A stretch of 13,748 nt of DNA from contig CAYZCX010000023.1 in assembly GCA_964477195.1 (NCBI GenBank), positions 1 through 13,748 of the forward strand, given 5' to 3'. Shown here piece by piece: positions 1 to 6,297 of this stretch. The notes beneath the pieces were generated by a model. That model ran no database searches. It had not been told where the DNA came from and saw nothing but the letters and a program-made list of their open reading frames with translations. Position 1 is the first letter of the stretch, and each line of letters starts with the position of its first letter. The translations under genes were made by a program, and so were the position numbers. Source of the stretch: JALRBM01 sp964477195. Lineage in GTDB: Bacteria > Patescibacteriota > Saccharimonadia > Saccharimonadales > Saccharimonadaceae.

Positions 1-254
1 GGGAGTGGCGGAGTCATTGGAGAGAAGCGATAGCTTTGCTTGGGGGCGCGAGTATGCAGGCCCTGGACTATTTGCCCGAGGACCTAAACCGTGCGAACTT
101 GAGCTTTATCTCCGTGGTTGAGTCGACACCGATCCTTAAGCGGTTTTTCGAACAAGAGGTTCAGGAATTTTTTAGAGAAATGATGGCAGCCTGCGTACGA
201 GATGCCACAAAACTCAAAAAACTCCTTGAGTTGTTTGTCGAGCTGGCGAAATAA
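1..254 (+). CDS. Unrecognised protein, C-terminal part (5' end outside window)
   Basis: The reading frame is open from base 3 to the TAA at 252-254, with no stop before the window edge, so the gene probably begins upstream. Internal starts are possible (TTG at 36, ATG at 54), but none has a well-spaced ribosome binding site. The visible 83 residues are mostly charged or hydrophobic and look helical, for example FFEQEVQEFFREMM and the ending KLKKLLELFVELAK. There is no membrane segment, metal motif or other recognisable domain. A strong hairpin starts at the stop codon. I do not recognise the family. Its position before a GC-rich hairpin resembles the small unknown genes further along, but no sequence similarity to them is visible. 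Confidence 0.55.
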   Translation, partial: EWRSHWREAIALLGGASMQALDYLPEDLNRANLSFISVVESTPILKRFFEQEVQEFFREMMAACVRDATKLKKLLELFVELAK

Positions 255-297
255 AAGAGCGGGTGGGGCGGACATGCGATCGCCCCACCCGTTCTTG
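254..297. terminator. 16-bp hairpin between convergent genes
   Basis: The arms 255-270 and 281-296 are complementary apart from one G-T wobble and enclose a 10-base loop. The core is GGGTGGGGCG paired with CGCCCCACCC. On the minus strand the stem is followed by TTTTATTT, so it fits a rho-independent terminator for the phosphodiesterase gene ending at 310. On the plus strand the following bases are less T-rich, so termination of the upstream gene is plausible but weaker. Confidence 0.8.
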
Positions 298-309
298 AAT
301 TACATGATA

Positions 310-1005
310 TTAAGTGGAACGCTTTATCGCTTCGAGGACCCGATCTGGGTAATTAGTTACCACGCCATCTATTCCTTCTTGTGCGAGAAGAATTGCAGCC
401 TGGGGCCGATCAACGGTGTATGCATAGGTAAATAGTCCAACTTTTTTTGCGATCTTTAGGGCAAAAGAATTTATATAAAGTCGGTGAAACCCTACGGCTG
501 TCAATTGCAGGCTTCGTTGGTAAGCGATGAACAAAAACGGATTATCAAGATGAAGTAATGATAGATTCGCGCGCTTACTAATTTTGCGAATTTCTTTTAA
601 TTCGCGGCCCTGAAATGAAGAGAATAAGACACAGTCCCAGTCTGCTGGTTTTTTGATGTATTGTTTTTTTAATAGGGTGGTCGCGACTTTACCGCTTCCG
701 CGCCCTTTTACTTCTATATTTAGTAGGACGACACCAAAAAATTCATCCAATACTTCTTCGAGCGTGACGATAGACGGCTCCGAGAGTCTTTGGCGAAGTT
801 CTTGAAGCGTTTGACGTGAGATAATCGAAAAATCATGATGGGTTCGAACAGTATGAAAATCGTGCGCGAGGATTGGGACGCCGTCTTTTGTGACGCGGAC
901 GTCAAATTCGAGAATGTCGGCACCAACTTCGAAACCGGCTCGCAGTGCTTCAAGCGAATTTTCATGTGCTAGTCCGGCGGCTCCCCGGTGACCAATAACC
1001 AACAT
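310..1005 (-). CDS. Glycerophosphodiester phosphodiesterase, cytoplasmic GDPD family
   Basis: The enzyme hydrolyses glycerophosphodiesters to glycerol 3-phosphate and an alcohol; the family is a metal-dependent TIM barrel. The 231-residue product opens directly on the family motif: H6-R-G, then E15-N16, E33-F-D35 and H48-D49. E98-V-K100 follows in the middle, and the end carries TYAYTVDR and GIDGVVTNYPDR, matching the usual C-terminal W/T-V-N and G-[VI]-D-[GA]-[IV]-x-T-[ND]-x-P region. The residue after TV is D rather than the common N. There is no signal peptide, so it should act in the cytoplasm. The frame stays open upstream to 1218, but that would overlap the pyrophosphatase and precede the HRG motif. 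ATG at 1005, with AAGG upstream and a TATACT box nine bases before it, is the better start. The substrate is not predictable. Confidence 0.9.
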   Translation of the reverse strand: MLVIGHRGAAGLAHENSLEALRAGFEVGADILEFDVRVTKDGVPILAHDFHTVRTHHDFSIISRQTLQELRQRLSEPSIVTLEEVLDEFFGVVLLNIEVKGRGSGKVATTLLKKQYIKKPADWDCVLFSSFQGRELKEIRKISKRANLSLLHLDNPFLFIAYQRSLQLTAVGFHRLYINSFALKIAKKVGLFTYAYTVDRPQAAILLAQEGIDGVVTNYPDRVLEAIKRST

Positions 1006-1006
1006 A

Positions 1007-1035
1007 TTGCCCTTAGTATAGCAAATTGCTACAAT
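1007..1035 (+). promoter_or_regulatory. Promoter of the pyrophosphatase gene
   Basis: TTGCCC (1007-1012) and TACAAT (1030-1035) are separated by exactly 17 bases. The predicted start near 1042 leaves about 19 bases of leader containing GGAG at 1051-1054. It overlaps the opposite-strand promoter of the phosphodiesterase. Confidence 0.65.
1015..1020 (-). promoter_or_regulatory. Extended -10 box of the phosphodiesterase gene
   Basis: Minus strand TGCTATACT: a TATACT hexamer preceded by TGn, as in extended -10 promoters. No good -35 is visible. Only nine bases separate the box from the ATG at 1005, so the transcript should have a leader of about 0 to 3 bases. Confidence 0.55.
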
Positions 1036-1060
1036 AACAGTAGTATAAACGGAGAAAACA

Positions 1061-1588
1061 ATGGCTGATTTTAATAAAATTCTTACACCCGGCAATGTCG
1101 ACGAAGGCGTTTTGAACGTGGTTGTCGAGATCCCTGCCGGAAGCTCACATAAAATTGAATGGAACCGTGAACTGGCTGTTATGCAGCTGGATCGTGTTGA
1201 ACCGGCAATCTTTGCCAAGCCGACAAACTACGGGTTTATTCCGCAAACCCTCGATGAAGATGGTGACGAACTTGACGTGCTTATTATCACCGATCAGCCA
1301 CTTCCAACGGGAATTTTCCTTGAGGCAAAAATCATTGGCGTGATGAAGTTTGAAGATGACGGAGAAGTAGATGACAAGATTGTTGTTGTACCGACCGATG
1401 ATCGAACAACGGGCAATCGTATCCAAAGTCTTGCCGATATTCCGCAGCTCGTAAAGCAAATCGAAAATCACTTCAACCATTACAAAGATCTTAAAAAACC
1501 AGGCACAACTATTGTGAAAAGTTGGGGAGATATCGAAGAGGCGAAAAGCGTTGTTCACGAGTCAATCGAACGCTGGAACAATCGCTAG
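1061..1588 (+). CDS. ppa: Inorganic pyrophosphatase, family I
   Basis: This is a soluble Mg-dependent enzyme splitting pyrophosphate to two phosphates, which pulls nucleotide polymerisation and activation reactions forward. At 175 residues it has the usual bacterial length. Family motifs are in order: EIPAGSSHKIE (23-33, carrying active-site K31 and E33), NYGFIP (56-61), the metal-binding signature DGDELDVL (67-74, three Asp), DDGEVDDKI (99-107) and HFNHYKDLK (137-145). ATG at 1061 has GGAG eight bases upstream. The gene is monocistronic, between a divergent phosphodiesterase and a convergent Rel gene, and ends at a bidirectional terminator. Confidence 0.97.
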   Translation: MADFNKILTPGNVDEGVLNVVVEIPAGSSHKIEWNRELAVMQLDRVEPAIFAKPTNYGFIPQTLDEDGDELDVLIITDQPLPTGIFLEAKIIGVMKFEDDGEVDDKIVVVPTDDRTTGNRIQSLADIPQLVKQIENHFNHYKDLKKPGTTIVKSWGDIEEAKSVVHESIERWNNR

Positions 1589-1604
1589 AAGTTTTTCCAT
1601 TAAA

Positions 1605-1637
1605 AAAATAACTCCTCGTCTCAAGAGGAGTTATTTT
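1605..1637. terminator. Bidirectional terminator shared by ppa and rel
   Basis: A perfect 13-bp stem (1605-1617 with 1625-1637) has a 7-base loop. On the plus strand it is followed by GTTTTTCG; on the minus strand it runs into a run of Ts. The rel stop codon (1631-1633) lies inside the right arm. Confidence 0.93.
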
Positions 1638-3181
1638 GTTTTTCGTTTACGCATTATTTTTCGTCGTATGACATTTGCGGTGCTGCTGAGCGACTCAATC
1701 AGACCGAGCTTTTTGAGCTGAGTGCGCAGTTTTTCTCGTGCGTGACTTGTCGTTACGAGATCGAGCCAGGCGGGCTTTGGAAGCGAGAGGGTGCGCGTCG
1801 TTACCTCAACAACGTCACCATTTTGAAGTGGTTTGTCGAATGGATGTATATTGCCATTTACGCGGAAGCTATAGGCGTGCATGCCAATATCACTGTGGAC
1901 GAGATAAGCAAAATCGAGCGGCAAGGCTTTTTCGGGCAAGTTATAAATATCGCCATTTGGCGAATACACAAAGATTCGGTCATTAAAAAGATCGACATTG
2001 AGTTGCTCGTGCGAGATCGTGTCACCAGAGCCGAGACGCAGTGCAACTTCTTGAAGCTGCGTAATCCATTGAAGATGCGAGGGAAGACTCGCGATTTTTT
2101 TGGTGTGCTTCAGGTAATCTTTTGAACTCTTCTGTTCATGATAATGGAAACTTGCGGCCAAACCACGCTCTGCGTAATCGTGCATACCGTAGGTACGGAT
2201 TTGAAACTCGACGATTTGCTTGCTGGGTGTAATGACTGTTGTATGAAGACTCTGATATCCGTTTGGTTTTGGCACGGCAATATAGTCCTTGATTCGCGAT
2301 ATCATTGGCTGATATAGCGCGTGAAGAATACCGAGCACTTGATAGCACGTTTCTTTATCCTTCACGATAATGCGAAGCGCCATGAGATCGTAAATGTCGT
2401 CCATATTTCCGCTGACCTTTTTGAGTTTTTTGTGAAGGCTGTAGATACTTTTTACGCGACCGTTAATTTCAAATTCGATGTGATGTTTTGCAAGTTCGGT
2501 CTCGACTTGACGCCGCACAAGACCAAGTTTTCGAGTGCTCTTTCCGAGGCGTTTTCGCATCGTATTCTGAAGACGACGAAATTCTTTAGGCTCAAGGTAG
2601 CTATAGGCAAATTCTTCAATTTGCATTCGAACCCGTCCCATACCTAAGCGGTCGGCAATTGGCGCGAAAACTTCGAGGCTTTCACGAGCAATTTTGAGCT
2701 GCTTTTCGGGCGGCATATGCTGAAGTGTCGAAAGATTGTGTAGCCGATCGGCAAGCTTAATGATAATGACGCGAACATCTTGACCGACGGCGATGAGTAG
2801 CTTGGACAAATTGTCTGTTGTCTGAGGGAGATAGCTCTCAAGATTTCGCATTCCAGCACGTGCCTGCGAGACTTTTGTGACCCCGTCTACTAAAAAAGCA
2901 ACGTCGCCGCCAAAGAGATTCTCGATATCTTTTAATTCAGTGTCGGTATCTTCAACGGTATCGTGAAGAATTCCTGCAAGCACCGTATCAATATCCATTC
3001 CCCATTCGATGAGAGTGTCGGCAACCGCAAGAGGATGAATGATATAAGGTTCGCCGCTTTTGCGTTTCTGCCCTTCATGCGCCTCCGAGGCAAAATCAAT
3101 AGCATGCTCTAATTCAAGCATTTTATCCTCATCATAATGAGGTGCGGCATGTTGGAGAACGTCACGTTTATGGAGTGCCAT
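1631..3181 (-). CDS. rel: RelA/SpoT-family (p)ppGpp synthetase/hydrolase lacking the C-terminal ACT region
   Basis: It makes and degrades the alarmone (p)ppGpp. The 516-residue product has an N-terminal HD hydrolase domain (about 25-180) with H49, H73-D74-T-V-E77-D78 and D145 in KLADRLHNL. The synthetase domain (about 235-350) has GRVKSIYSLHKK at 241, DIYDLMALR at 262, RIKDYIAVPKPNGYQSLHT at 296 and E325-F-Q327. A TGS domain spans about 400-463. Both catalytic centres look intact, so a bifunctional enzyme is expected. Long Rel proteins usually run to 700 or more residues with zinc-finger and ACT domains; here the protein ends about 50 residues after TGS in a basic tail. The frame extends to 3349, but the homologous start is ATG 3181. 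It has no Shine-Dalgarno and lies nine bases from a TATACT box. Confidence 0.95.
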   Translation of the reverse strand: MALHKRDVLQHAAPHYDEDKMLELEHAIDFASEAHEGQKRKSGEPYIIHPLAVADTLIEWGMDIDTVLAGILHDTVEDTDTELKDIENLFGGDVAFLVDGVTKVSQARAGMRNLESYLPQTTDNLSKLLIAVGQDVRVIIIKLADRLHNLSTLQHMPPEKQLKIARESLEVFAPIADRLGMGRVRMQIEEFAYSYLEPKEFRRLQNTMRKRLGKSTRKLGLVRRQVETELAKHHIEFEINGRVKSIYSLHKKLKKVSGNMDDIYDLMALRIIVKDKETCYQVLGILHALYQPMISRIKDYIAVPKPNGYQSLHTTVITPSKQIVEFQIRTYGMHDYAERGLAASFHYHEQKSSKDYLKHTKKIASLPSHLQWITQLQEVALRLGSGDTISHEQLNVDLFNDRIFVYSPNGDIYNLPEKALPLDFAYLVHSDIGMHAYSFRVNGNIHPFDKPLQNGDVVEVTTRTLSLPKPAWLDLVTTSHAREKLRTQLKKLGLIESLSSTANVIRRKIMRKRKTK

Positions 3182-3190
3182 AGTAGTACA

Positions 3191-3196
3191 AGTATA
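3191..3196 (-). promoter_or_regulatory. -10 box of the rel gene
   Basis: Minus strand TATACT, with nine bases before the ATG at 3181. No convincing -35 and no TGn extension. The leader should be only a few bases long, and no ribosome binding site is present. Confidence 0.5.
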
Positions 3197-3237
3197 AAAC
3201 AAGGAGAATAAAAACACGACTCCTCTAGGGAGTTGCG

Positions 3238-3281
3238 GCCAGGCAGCGTCTTTGCGTACGTCGCAAAGACGCTGCCTTGGC
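3238..3281 (-). terminator. Strong hairpin after small gene A
   Basis: A perfect 15-bp stem (3242-3256 with 3262-3276) has a 5-base loop, extended by an A-T pair and three G-C pairs around a bulge. It lies seven bases past the stop of the small gene ending at 3288. No T-run follows at once; a short palindrome (ACTCC...GGAGT, 3218-3232) and a T-run lie farther downstream, just before the rel promoter. Confidence 0.6.
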
Positions 3282-3287
3282 ATGTGT

Positions 3288-3662
3288 TCAGTCCTGCGAG
3301 GAGAGGTGATCAGAGATCGACCGGAGCGTCTTCGGCTCTTCCGTGTCATCCTCCTTGACGAGAGCGATGTGCTCTCCTATTTCCCATGTGAATCGAGCTT
3401 GATACAGCCTCGATCGCAACAGAAACAAGAGAGAAGTGTTCGGGGCGACGTCCGCGACGCACGCCAGTACAAAGTTGCCGCGTGGAAGCAAAGTTGCTTC
3501 GGCGGCTTCACCGTGCAAGATGAGCTTCAGCTTGCTGCCGTCGTACTGATCAGTGACTCTGTAGCCGAGTAGTTCGCATCTCCGCATGTCTTCGGGAAGG
3601 AAGACGATAGGCGAATCCCCGTCGTTCGTGTATTCCTGTAGGGTTTTATACTCCACGCTCAC
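3288..3662 (-). CDS. Small unrecognised protein A, paralog of B and C
   Basis: A 124-residue acidic soluble protein with no signal peptide or membrane segment. Visible blocks: KTLQE near residues 6-10, a central EATLLPRGNF (55-64), hydrophobic LLFLLR (78-83), W93-E-I-G and a C-terminal TLRSISDHL. These align along the whole length with the next gene (3746-4111) and, in the second half, with the gene at 4263-4643. The GTG start at 3662 is chosen because GAGGT lies six bases upstream and because residues 1-11 then align without gaps to protein B. The 83 bases upstream contain a terminator-like hairpin but no clear promoter, so it may depend on readthrough from B. Function unknown. Confidence 0.75.
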   Translation of the reverse strand: MSVEYKTLQEYTNDGDSPIVFLPEDMRRCELLGYRVTDQYDGSKLKLILHGEAAEATLLPRGNFVLACVADVAPNTSLLFLLRSRLYQARFTWEIGEHIALVKEDDTEEPKTLRSISDHLSSQD

Positions 3663-3703
3663 GTTTACCTCGCTAAGTCGTTCGGCTCGAAGAAAATCTT
3701 TAC

Positions 3704-3741
3704 TGAGGCAGGCCTTCCGGTTGTCCGAAGAGCCTGCCTCA
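3704..3741 (-). terminator. Hairpin and T-rich tract between small genes B and A
   Basis: The outer 10-bp stem (3704-3713 with 3732-3741, TGAGGCAGGC paired with GCCTGCCTCA) continues through single-base bulges into CTTC/GAAG and GG/CC pairs closed by an ACAA loop. On the minus strand a T-rich stretch (ATTTTCTT) follows after about six bases. It fits a terminator for B or an attenuator controlling A. Confidence 0.7.
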
Positions 3742-3745
3742 TGGA

Positions 3746-4111
3746 TTAGTCTTGCGCGAGATCGTGGAAGATCTGCAGAAGGGTCTTTGTGTCAACGTCT
3801 CCGTCTTCTACGCGAACGAAGCGATGGCCCACATCCCACCCGGCTTCATGCGGTTTTTGCCGCAGAAGGAAAAGGAAGGTGGTACCGGCTTCGCTGTCGA
3901 TGACGTAACCCAGGATGAGCTCCGCGAAAGGGAGAAGCGTCGCCTCTGCCCTCTCGCCGAACAGTTCCATCGGCATTCTTCCGCCACCCATATTTTTGGT
4001 AAGCCAGAAGTCTTGTGCAATGCAGTCCATCAGTGCGTTCTGGTCGATGACGACGGGCGGAGATCCACCTTGTGAGATGAACTCCTCAAGCGTCTTAAAC
4101 CTCAAAATCAC
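3746..4111 (-). CDS. Small unrecognised protein B, paralog of A and C
   Basis: A 121-residue soluble protein. Shared blocks with A: KTLEE (6-10), GGSP (15-18), EATLLP (56-61), TFLFLLR (78-84), W92-x-x-G and TKTLLQIFHDL near the end, finishing QD as A does. The GTG start at 4111 has TAGCGAGG upstream, the same eight bases that precede the start of A, and N-terminal alignment with A supports it. It has its own consensus-like promoter in AT-rich DNA. No catalytic motif, cysteine pair or membrane segment is evident. Function unknown; the shared blocks suggest a conserved alpha/beta fold. Confidence 0.75.
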   Translation of the reverse strand: MILRFKTLEEFISQGGSPPVVIDQNALMDCIAQDFWLTKNMGGGRMPMELFGERAEATLLPFAELILGYVIDSEAGTTFLFLLRQKPHEAGWDVGHRFVRVEDGDVDTKTLLQIFHDLAQD

Positions 4112-4150
4112 AGCTGCCTCGCTACTGTTGTAGGGTCTGAAACAATATGT

Positions 4151-4179
4151 AGAATATGATTAAGTACTTTAAATGTCAA
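4151..4179 (-). promoter_or_regulatory. Promoter of small gene B
   Basis: Minus strand TTGACA (4174-4179), 17-base spacer, TATTCT (4151-4156). The -35 is a perfect consensus hexamer. The surrounding row 4141-4200 has 13 G or C in 60. The predicted leader is about 33 bases with a GAGG ribosome binding site. Confidence 0.75.
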
Positions 4180-4224
4180 TTCATGGTAAAAGTACAATAA
4201 AGATGTACCGATACGTTTATTTTG

Positions 4225-4259
4225 CCGGCAAGGGGTCACTTTCGCAACTCCCTTGCCGG
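4225..4259 (-). terminator. Hairpin after small gene C
   Basis: A 10-bp perfect stem CCGGCAAGGG (4225-4234) with CCCTTGCCGG (4250-4259) and a 15-base loop, directly after the stop at 4263. The minus strand continues with AAAATAAA instead of Ts, so it is not a canonical intrinsic terminator; it could be a U-less terminator or a 3'-end stabiliser. Confidence 0.5.
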
Positions 4260-4262
4260 ACT

Positions 4263-4643
4263 TCAGTTCATTGAGCGAAAGAACTCGAGCGCGACGTCCA
4301 GAGTAATTCGGGTGATTGTCGCGTTCAGACGACCGACGGTCAGGAGCAATTCCCATTCGTGTCGATCGGTATTGAATCGGAAGTGCAGAAGGTAATTGCT
4401 CTGTCGAACCATCCCGATGGGGAGCGCGACAATCGCAAGAAAGTCGTAGTCACCCAATGGAAAGAGCGCTCCGGTGACCGTACGAGTGCCGCCGTACGAG
4501 ACCGTTGCCCCATTTTCACTGTACGGGGCAGGCTGGTGGCAGTCGTGGACGCGTCTGCTGTGATAGCTCATCACCGCCTTGAAGATCTCTTTCGGATCCG
4601 CATTGAAGTCTCTCATGAGAATCGTGTCGATCACTAGTCTCAC
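4263..4643 (-). CDS. Small unrecognised protein C, distant paralog of A and B
   Basis: A 126-residue soluble protein. The N-terminal half has no clear match. The second half parallels A: ALFPLGDYDFLAIVAL (59-74) against TLLPRGNFVLACVADV, YLLHFRF (84-90) against LLFLLR, W97-E-L against W93-E-I, and a TLDVALEFF ending against TLRSISDHL. The GTG start at 4643 has GAGGTAAGGAT immediately upstream, matching the GAGGTAAAC before A. It has its own promoter with a -35 TTGACG. It is the outermost of three same-strand members, each closed by a hairpin. Function unknown; assignment to the A/B family rests on pattern, not measured identity. Confidence 0.72.
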   Translation of the reverse strand: MRLVIDTILMRDFNADPKEIFKAVMSYHSRRVHDCHQPAPYSENGATVSYGGTRTVTGALFPLGDYDFLAIVALPIGMVRQSNYLLHFRFNTDRHEWELLLTVGRLNATITRITLDVALEFFRSMN

Positions 4644-4669
4644 ATCCTTACCTCGGAAACTGTAGGTCT

Positions 4670-4698
4670 ATTATCAACTACCTATTCATTATCGTCAA
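4670..4698 (-). promoter_or_regulatory. Promoter of small gene C
   Basis: Minus strand TTGACG (4693-4698), 17-base spacer, GATAAT (4670-4675). The predicted start near 4663 gives a leader of about 20 bases with a GAGG site. It is divergent from the gap promoter. Confidence 0.65.
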
Positions 4699-4715
4699 TA
4701 ACACGATGAAATCGA

Positions 4716-4744
4716 TTTACGACAGAAAGGTTAGAGTATATAAT
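4716..4744 (+). promoter_or_regulatory. Promoter of gap
   Basis: TTTACG (4716-4721), 17-base spacer, consensus TATAAT (4739-4744). The leader of about 35 bases carries AAGGAG at 4771-4776, ten bases before the ATG. It fits a strong promoter for a high-flux glycolytic gene. Confidence 0.7.
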
Positions 4745-4786
4745 GGTGGATGAAATGCTAAAGCTTATAAAAGGAGTGGGAAACTC

Positions 4787-5809
4787 ATGGGCAAAGTAAA
4801 CGTCGCGATTAATGGCTTTGGCCGGATTGGCCGGAATGCCTTTAAGATCGCGTTTGAACGAAGTGATATGGAAATCGTTGCGATTAACGATTTGACTGAT
4901 ACAAAGACTCTCGCGCATCTTTTAAAATATGATTCATCGTACGGCACCTATCAGCAAGATGTAGGTCACGATGATACAGGTATTATTGTCAACGGCAAGC
5001 ACATCAAAGTTTTATCCGAAAAGGATCCTGCGTTACTGCCATGGCGTGATCACAATATTGACGTGGTGATTGAAAGTACGGGGTTTTTCACCGATCCAGC
5101 AAAAGCACGGGCACACATCGACCAAGCTGGTGCTAAGAAAGTTATCATTAGTGCTCCAGCAAAAGGTGAAGGCTCGGATACGATCGTACTAGGGGTGAAT
5201 GAAGATCAGATCAGTCGTGACGGTGCAAGCGATGTGCTGAATAACGGAAGTTGTACGACCAACTGTATTACCCCAGTTATGGCTGTATTGGAGCATAACT
5301 TTGGAATTGAAAAGGCGATGATGACCACGATTCACAGCTACACTGCAGATCAGCGCCTTCAGGATGCACCCCATAAGGATCTCCGTCGTGCACGTGCCGC
5401 TGCACAAAATATTGTCCCGACAAGTACGGGTGCGAGTATTGCTGCGGGCCAGGCACTTCCTGCGATCGCTGGTGTGTTTGGTGGATTAAGTCTTCGCGTG
5501 CCTACTCCCGTGGTGAGTTTGAGCGACTTTGTTGTCGTGACGAAGCGTGATGTGACAGTCGAAGAAATCAACGCGGCATTTAAAAAAGCCGCAGATCAGC
5601 CATTTTATCAAGGTATTCTGACGGTCACCGAAGATGAGCTTGTAAGCAGTGATTTTAAGGGTAACAGCCATAGCGCTATTGTTGATCTTCCGCTGACAAA
5701 TGTCGTTGCGGGTAATTTAGTCAAAGTCGTTGCATGGTATGACAATGAATGGGGCTATAGCAATCGCCTGGTCGAATTGGTCGCAGATGCCGGAAAGCTT
5801 GGCAAGTAA
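4787..5809 (+). CDS. gap: Glyceraldehyde-3-phosphate dehydrogenase, type I
   Basis: It oxidises glyceraldehyde 3-phosphate to 1,3-bisphosphoglycerate with a nicotinamide cofactor and acts in the cytoplasm. The 340 residues match the usual length. The Rossmann motif NGFGRIGR occupies 9-16, and D35 in IND sits at the position that favours NAD. The active site is GSCTTNC with catalytic C156, and H183 is in TIHSYTADQ. The substrate and phosphate loops PTSTGA (211-216) and LRVPTPVVSL (236-245) are present, and YDNEWGYS lies near the C terminus. The usual A before SCTTN is G here, a conservative change. It has its own promoter and a clear AAGGAG. The rpiB operon follows 36 bases later with its own -10 box, so co-transcription by readthrough is possible. 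Confidence 0.98.
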   Translation: MGKVNVAINGFGRIGRNAFKIAFERSDMEIVAINDLTDTKTLAHLLKYDSSYGTYQQDVGHDDTGIIVNGKHIKVLSEKDPALLPWRDHNIDVVIESTGFFTDPAKARAHIDQAGAKKVIISAPAKGEGSDTIVLGVNEDQISRDGASDVLNNGSCTTNCITPVMAVLEHNFGIEKAMMTTIHSYTADQRLQDAPHKDLRRARAAAQNIVPTSTGASIAAGQALPAIAGVFGGLSLRVPTPVVSLSDFVVVTKRDVTVEEINAAFKKAADQPFYQGILTVTEDELVSSDFKGNSHSAIVDLPLTNVVAGNLVKVVAWYDNEWGYSNRLVELVADAGKLGK

Positions 5810-5833
5810 CTTTCGTTTTGTCTTAAAACCGCT

Positions 5834-5839
5834 TATACT
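5834..5839 (+). promoter_or_regulatory. -10 box of the rpiB operon, probably leaderless
   Basis: TATACT ends six bases before the rpiB ATG. Normal initiation 6-7 bases past a -10 box would place the transcript start at or next to the A of the ATG. No ribosome binding site and no good -35 are seen. Confidence 0.55.
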
Positions 5840-5845
5840 TAGACT

Positions 5846-6295
5846 ATGAAGATTTACTTGGGTGCGGATCATCAAGGGTTTGCTATGAAGGAAAAGGTCT
5901 TTGCTTATCTTGCGAAGCGAAACTATGAAGTTGAAGATGTCGGAGACAAAGAGCTCGATCCGAATGACGATTTTCCTCAATTTGCGCAAATGGCAGCGCT
6001 GAAGGTTCTTGGTGATGAAGATGCGGATCCACGAGCGATTCTGCTTTGTGGTGGCGGCCAAGGTATGTGCATGGCAGCCAATCGTTTTCATGGGATTCGC
6101 GCGAGTGTGATATGGGACGCTTATGAGGCAAAAATGACGCGAAATGATAACGATAGCAACGTACTTTGTCTTCCATCACGAGTGCTGCAAGACGAAGACG
6201 CGCTATGGCAAGGCATCGTTGATACATGGCTTGATACACCATTTGCTGCAGCTCCCAGATATAAACGCCGTAACGCGCAGATTGACGAGCTATAG
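5846..6295 (+). CDS. rpiB: RpiB/LacA/LacB-family sugar-phosphate isomerase with altered active site
   Basis: The likely role is ribose 5-phosphate/ribulose 5-phosphate isomerase, which suits the flanking rpe and transketolase genes. The 149 residues are typical. Family landmarks are GADHQGF (6-12, with D8 and H9), the anion loop CGGGQG from C68, AANR (77-80), and TRNDNDSNVLCL (98-109) aligned to the family's R-x-H-N-D-x-N-V-L. Two residues differ from E. coli RpiB as I recall it: the Thr of CGTG is Gly (G70), and the His of R-x-HND is Asp (D101). The Cys that serves as base in E. coli is kept. The protein is therefore a family member whose substrate should be treated as inferred. The rpe start follows two bases after the stop. 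Confidence 0.85.
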   Translation: MKIYLGADHQGFAMKEKVFAYLAKRNYEVEDVGDKELDPNDDFPQFAQMAALKVLGDEDADPRAILLCGGGQGMCMAANRFHGIRASVIWDAYEAKMTRNDNDSNVLCLPSRVLQDEDALWQGIVDTWLDTPFAAAPRYKRRNAQIDEL

Positions 6296-6297
6296 TT

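Noticed and set aside
1006..1218. Upstream extension of the phosphodiesterase frame (71 more residues)
   Set aside because: It would overlap the ppa coding region and its promoter, and the family HRG motif follows the ATG at 1005 immediately.
1742..2125. Plus-strand open frames opposite rel
   Set aside because: They are shadows of a gene with clear catalytic motifs, with no ribosome binding site or recognisable product.
3182..3349. Upstream extension of the rel frame (56 more residues)
   Set aside because: It runs through the hairpin after gene A and the rel -10 box; its residues are basic and unlike Rel N termini.
3238..3741. Hairpins as inverted repeats of a transposable element or integron-like attachment sites
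   Set aside because: The stems differ in sequence from one another, there is no transposase or integrase, and no target-site duplication was seen.
3752..4133. Plus-strand open frames opposite small gene B
   Set aside because: B has paralogy with A, a matching GTG/ribosome-binding-site layout and a consensus promoter; the opposite frames have none of these.
4359..4637. Plus-strand open frame opposite small gene C
   Set aside because: No ribosome binding site or promoter, while C on the minus strand has both and resembles A.
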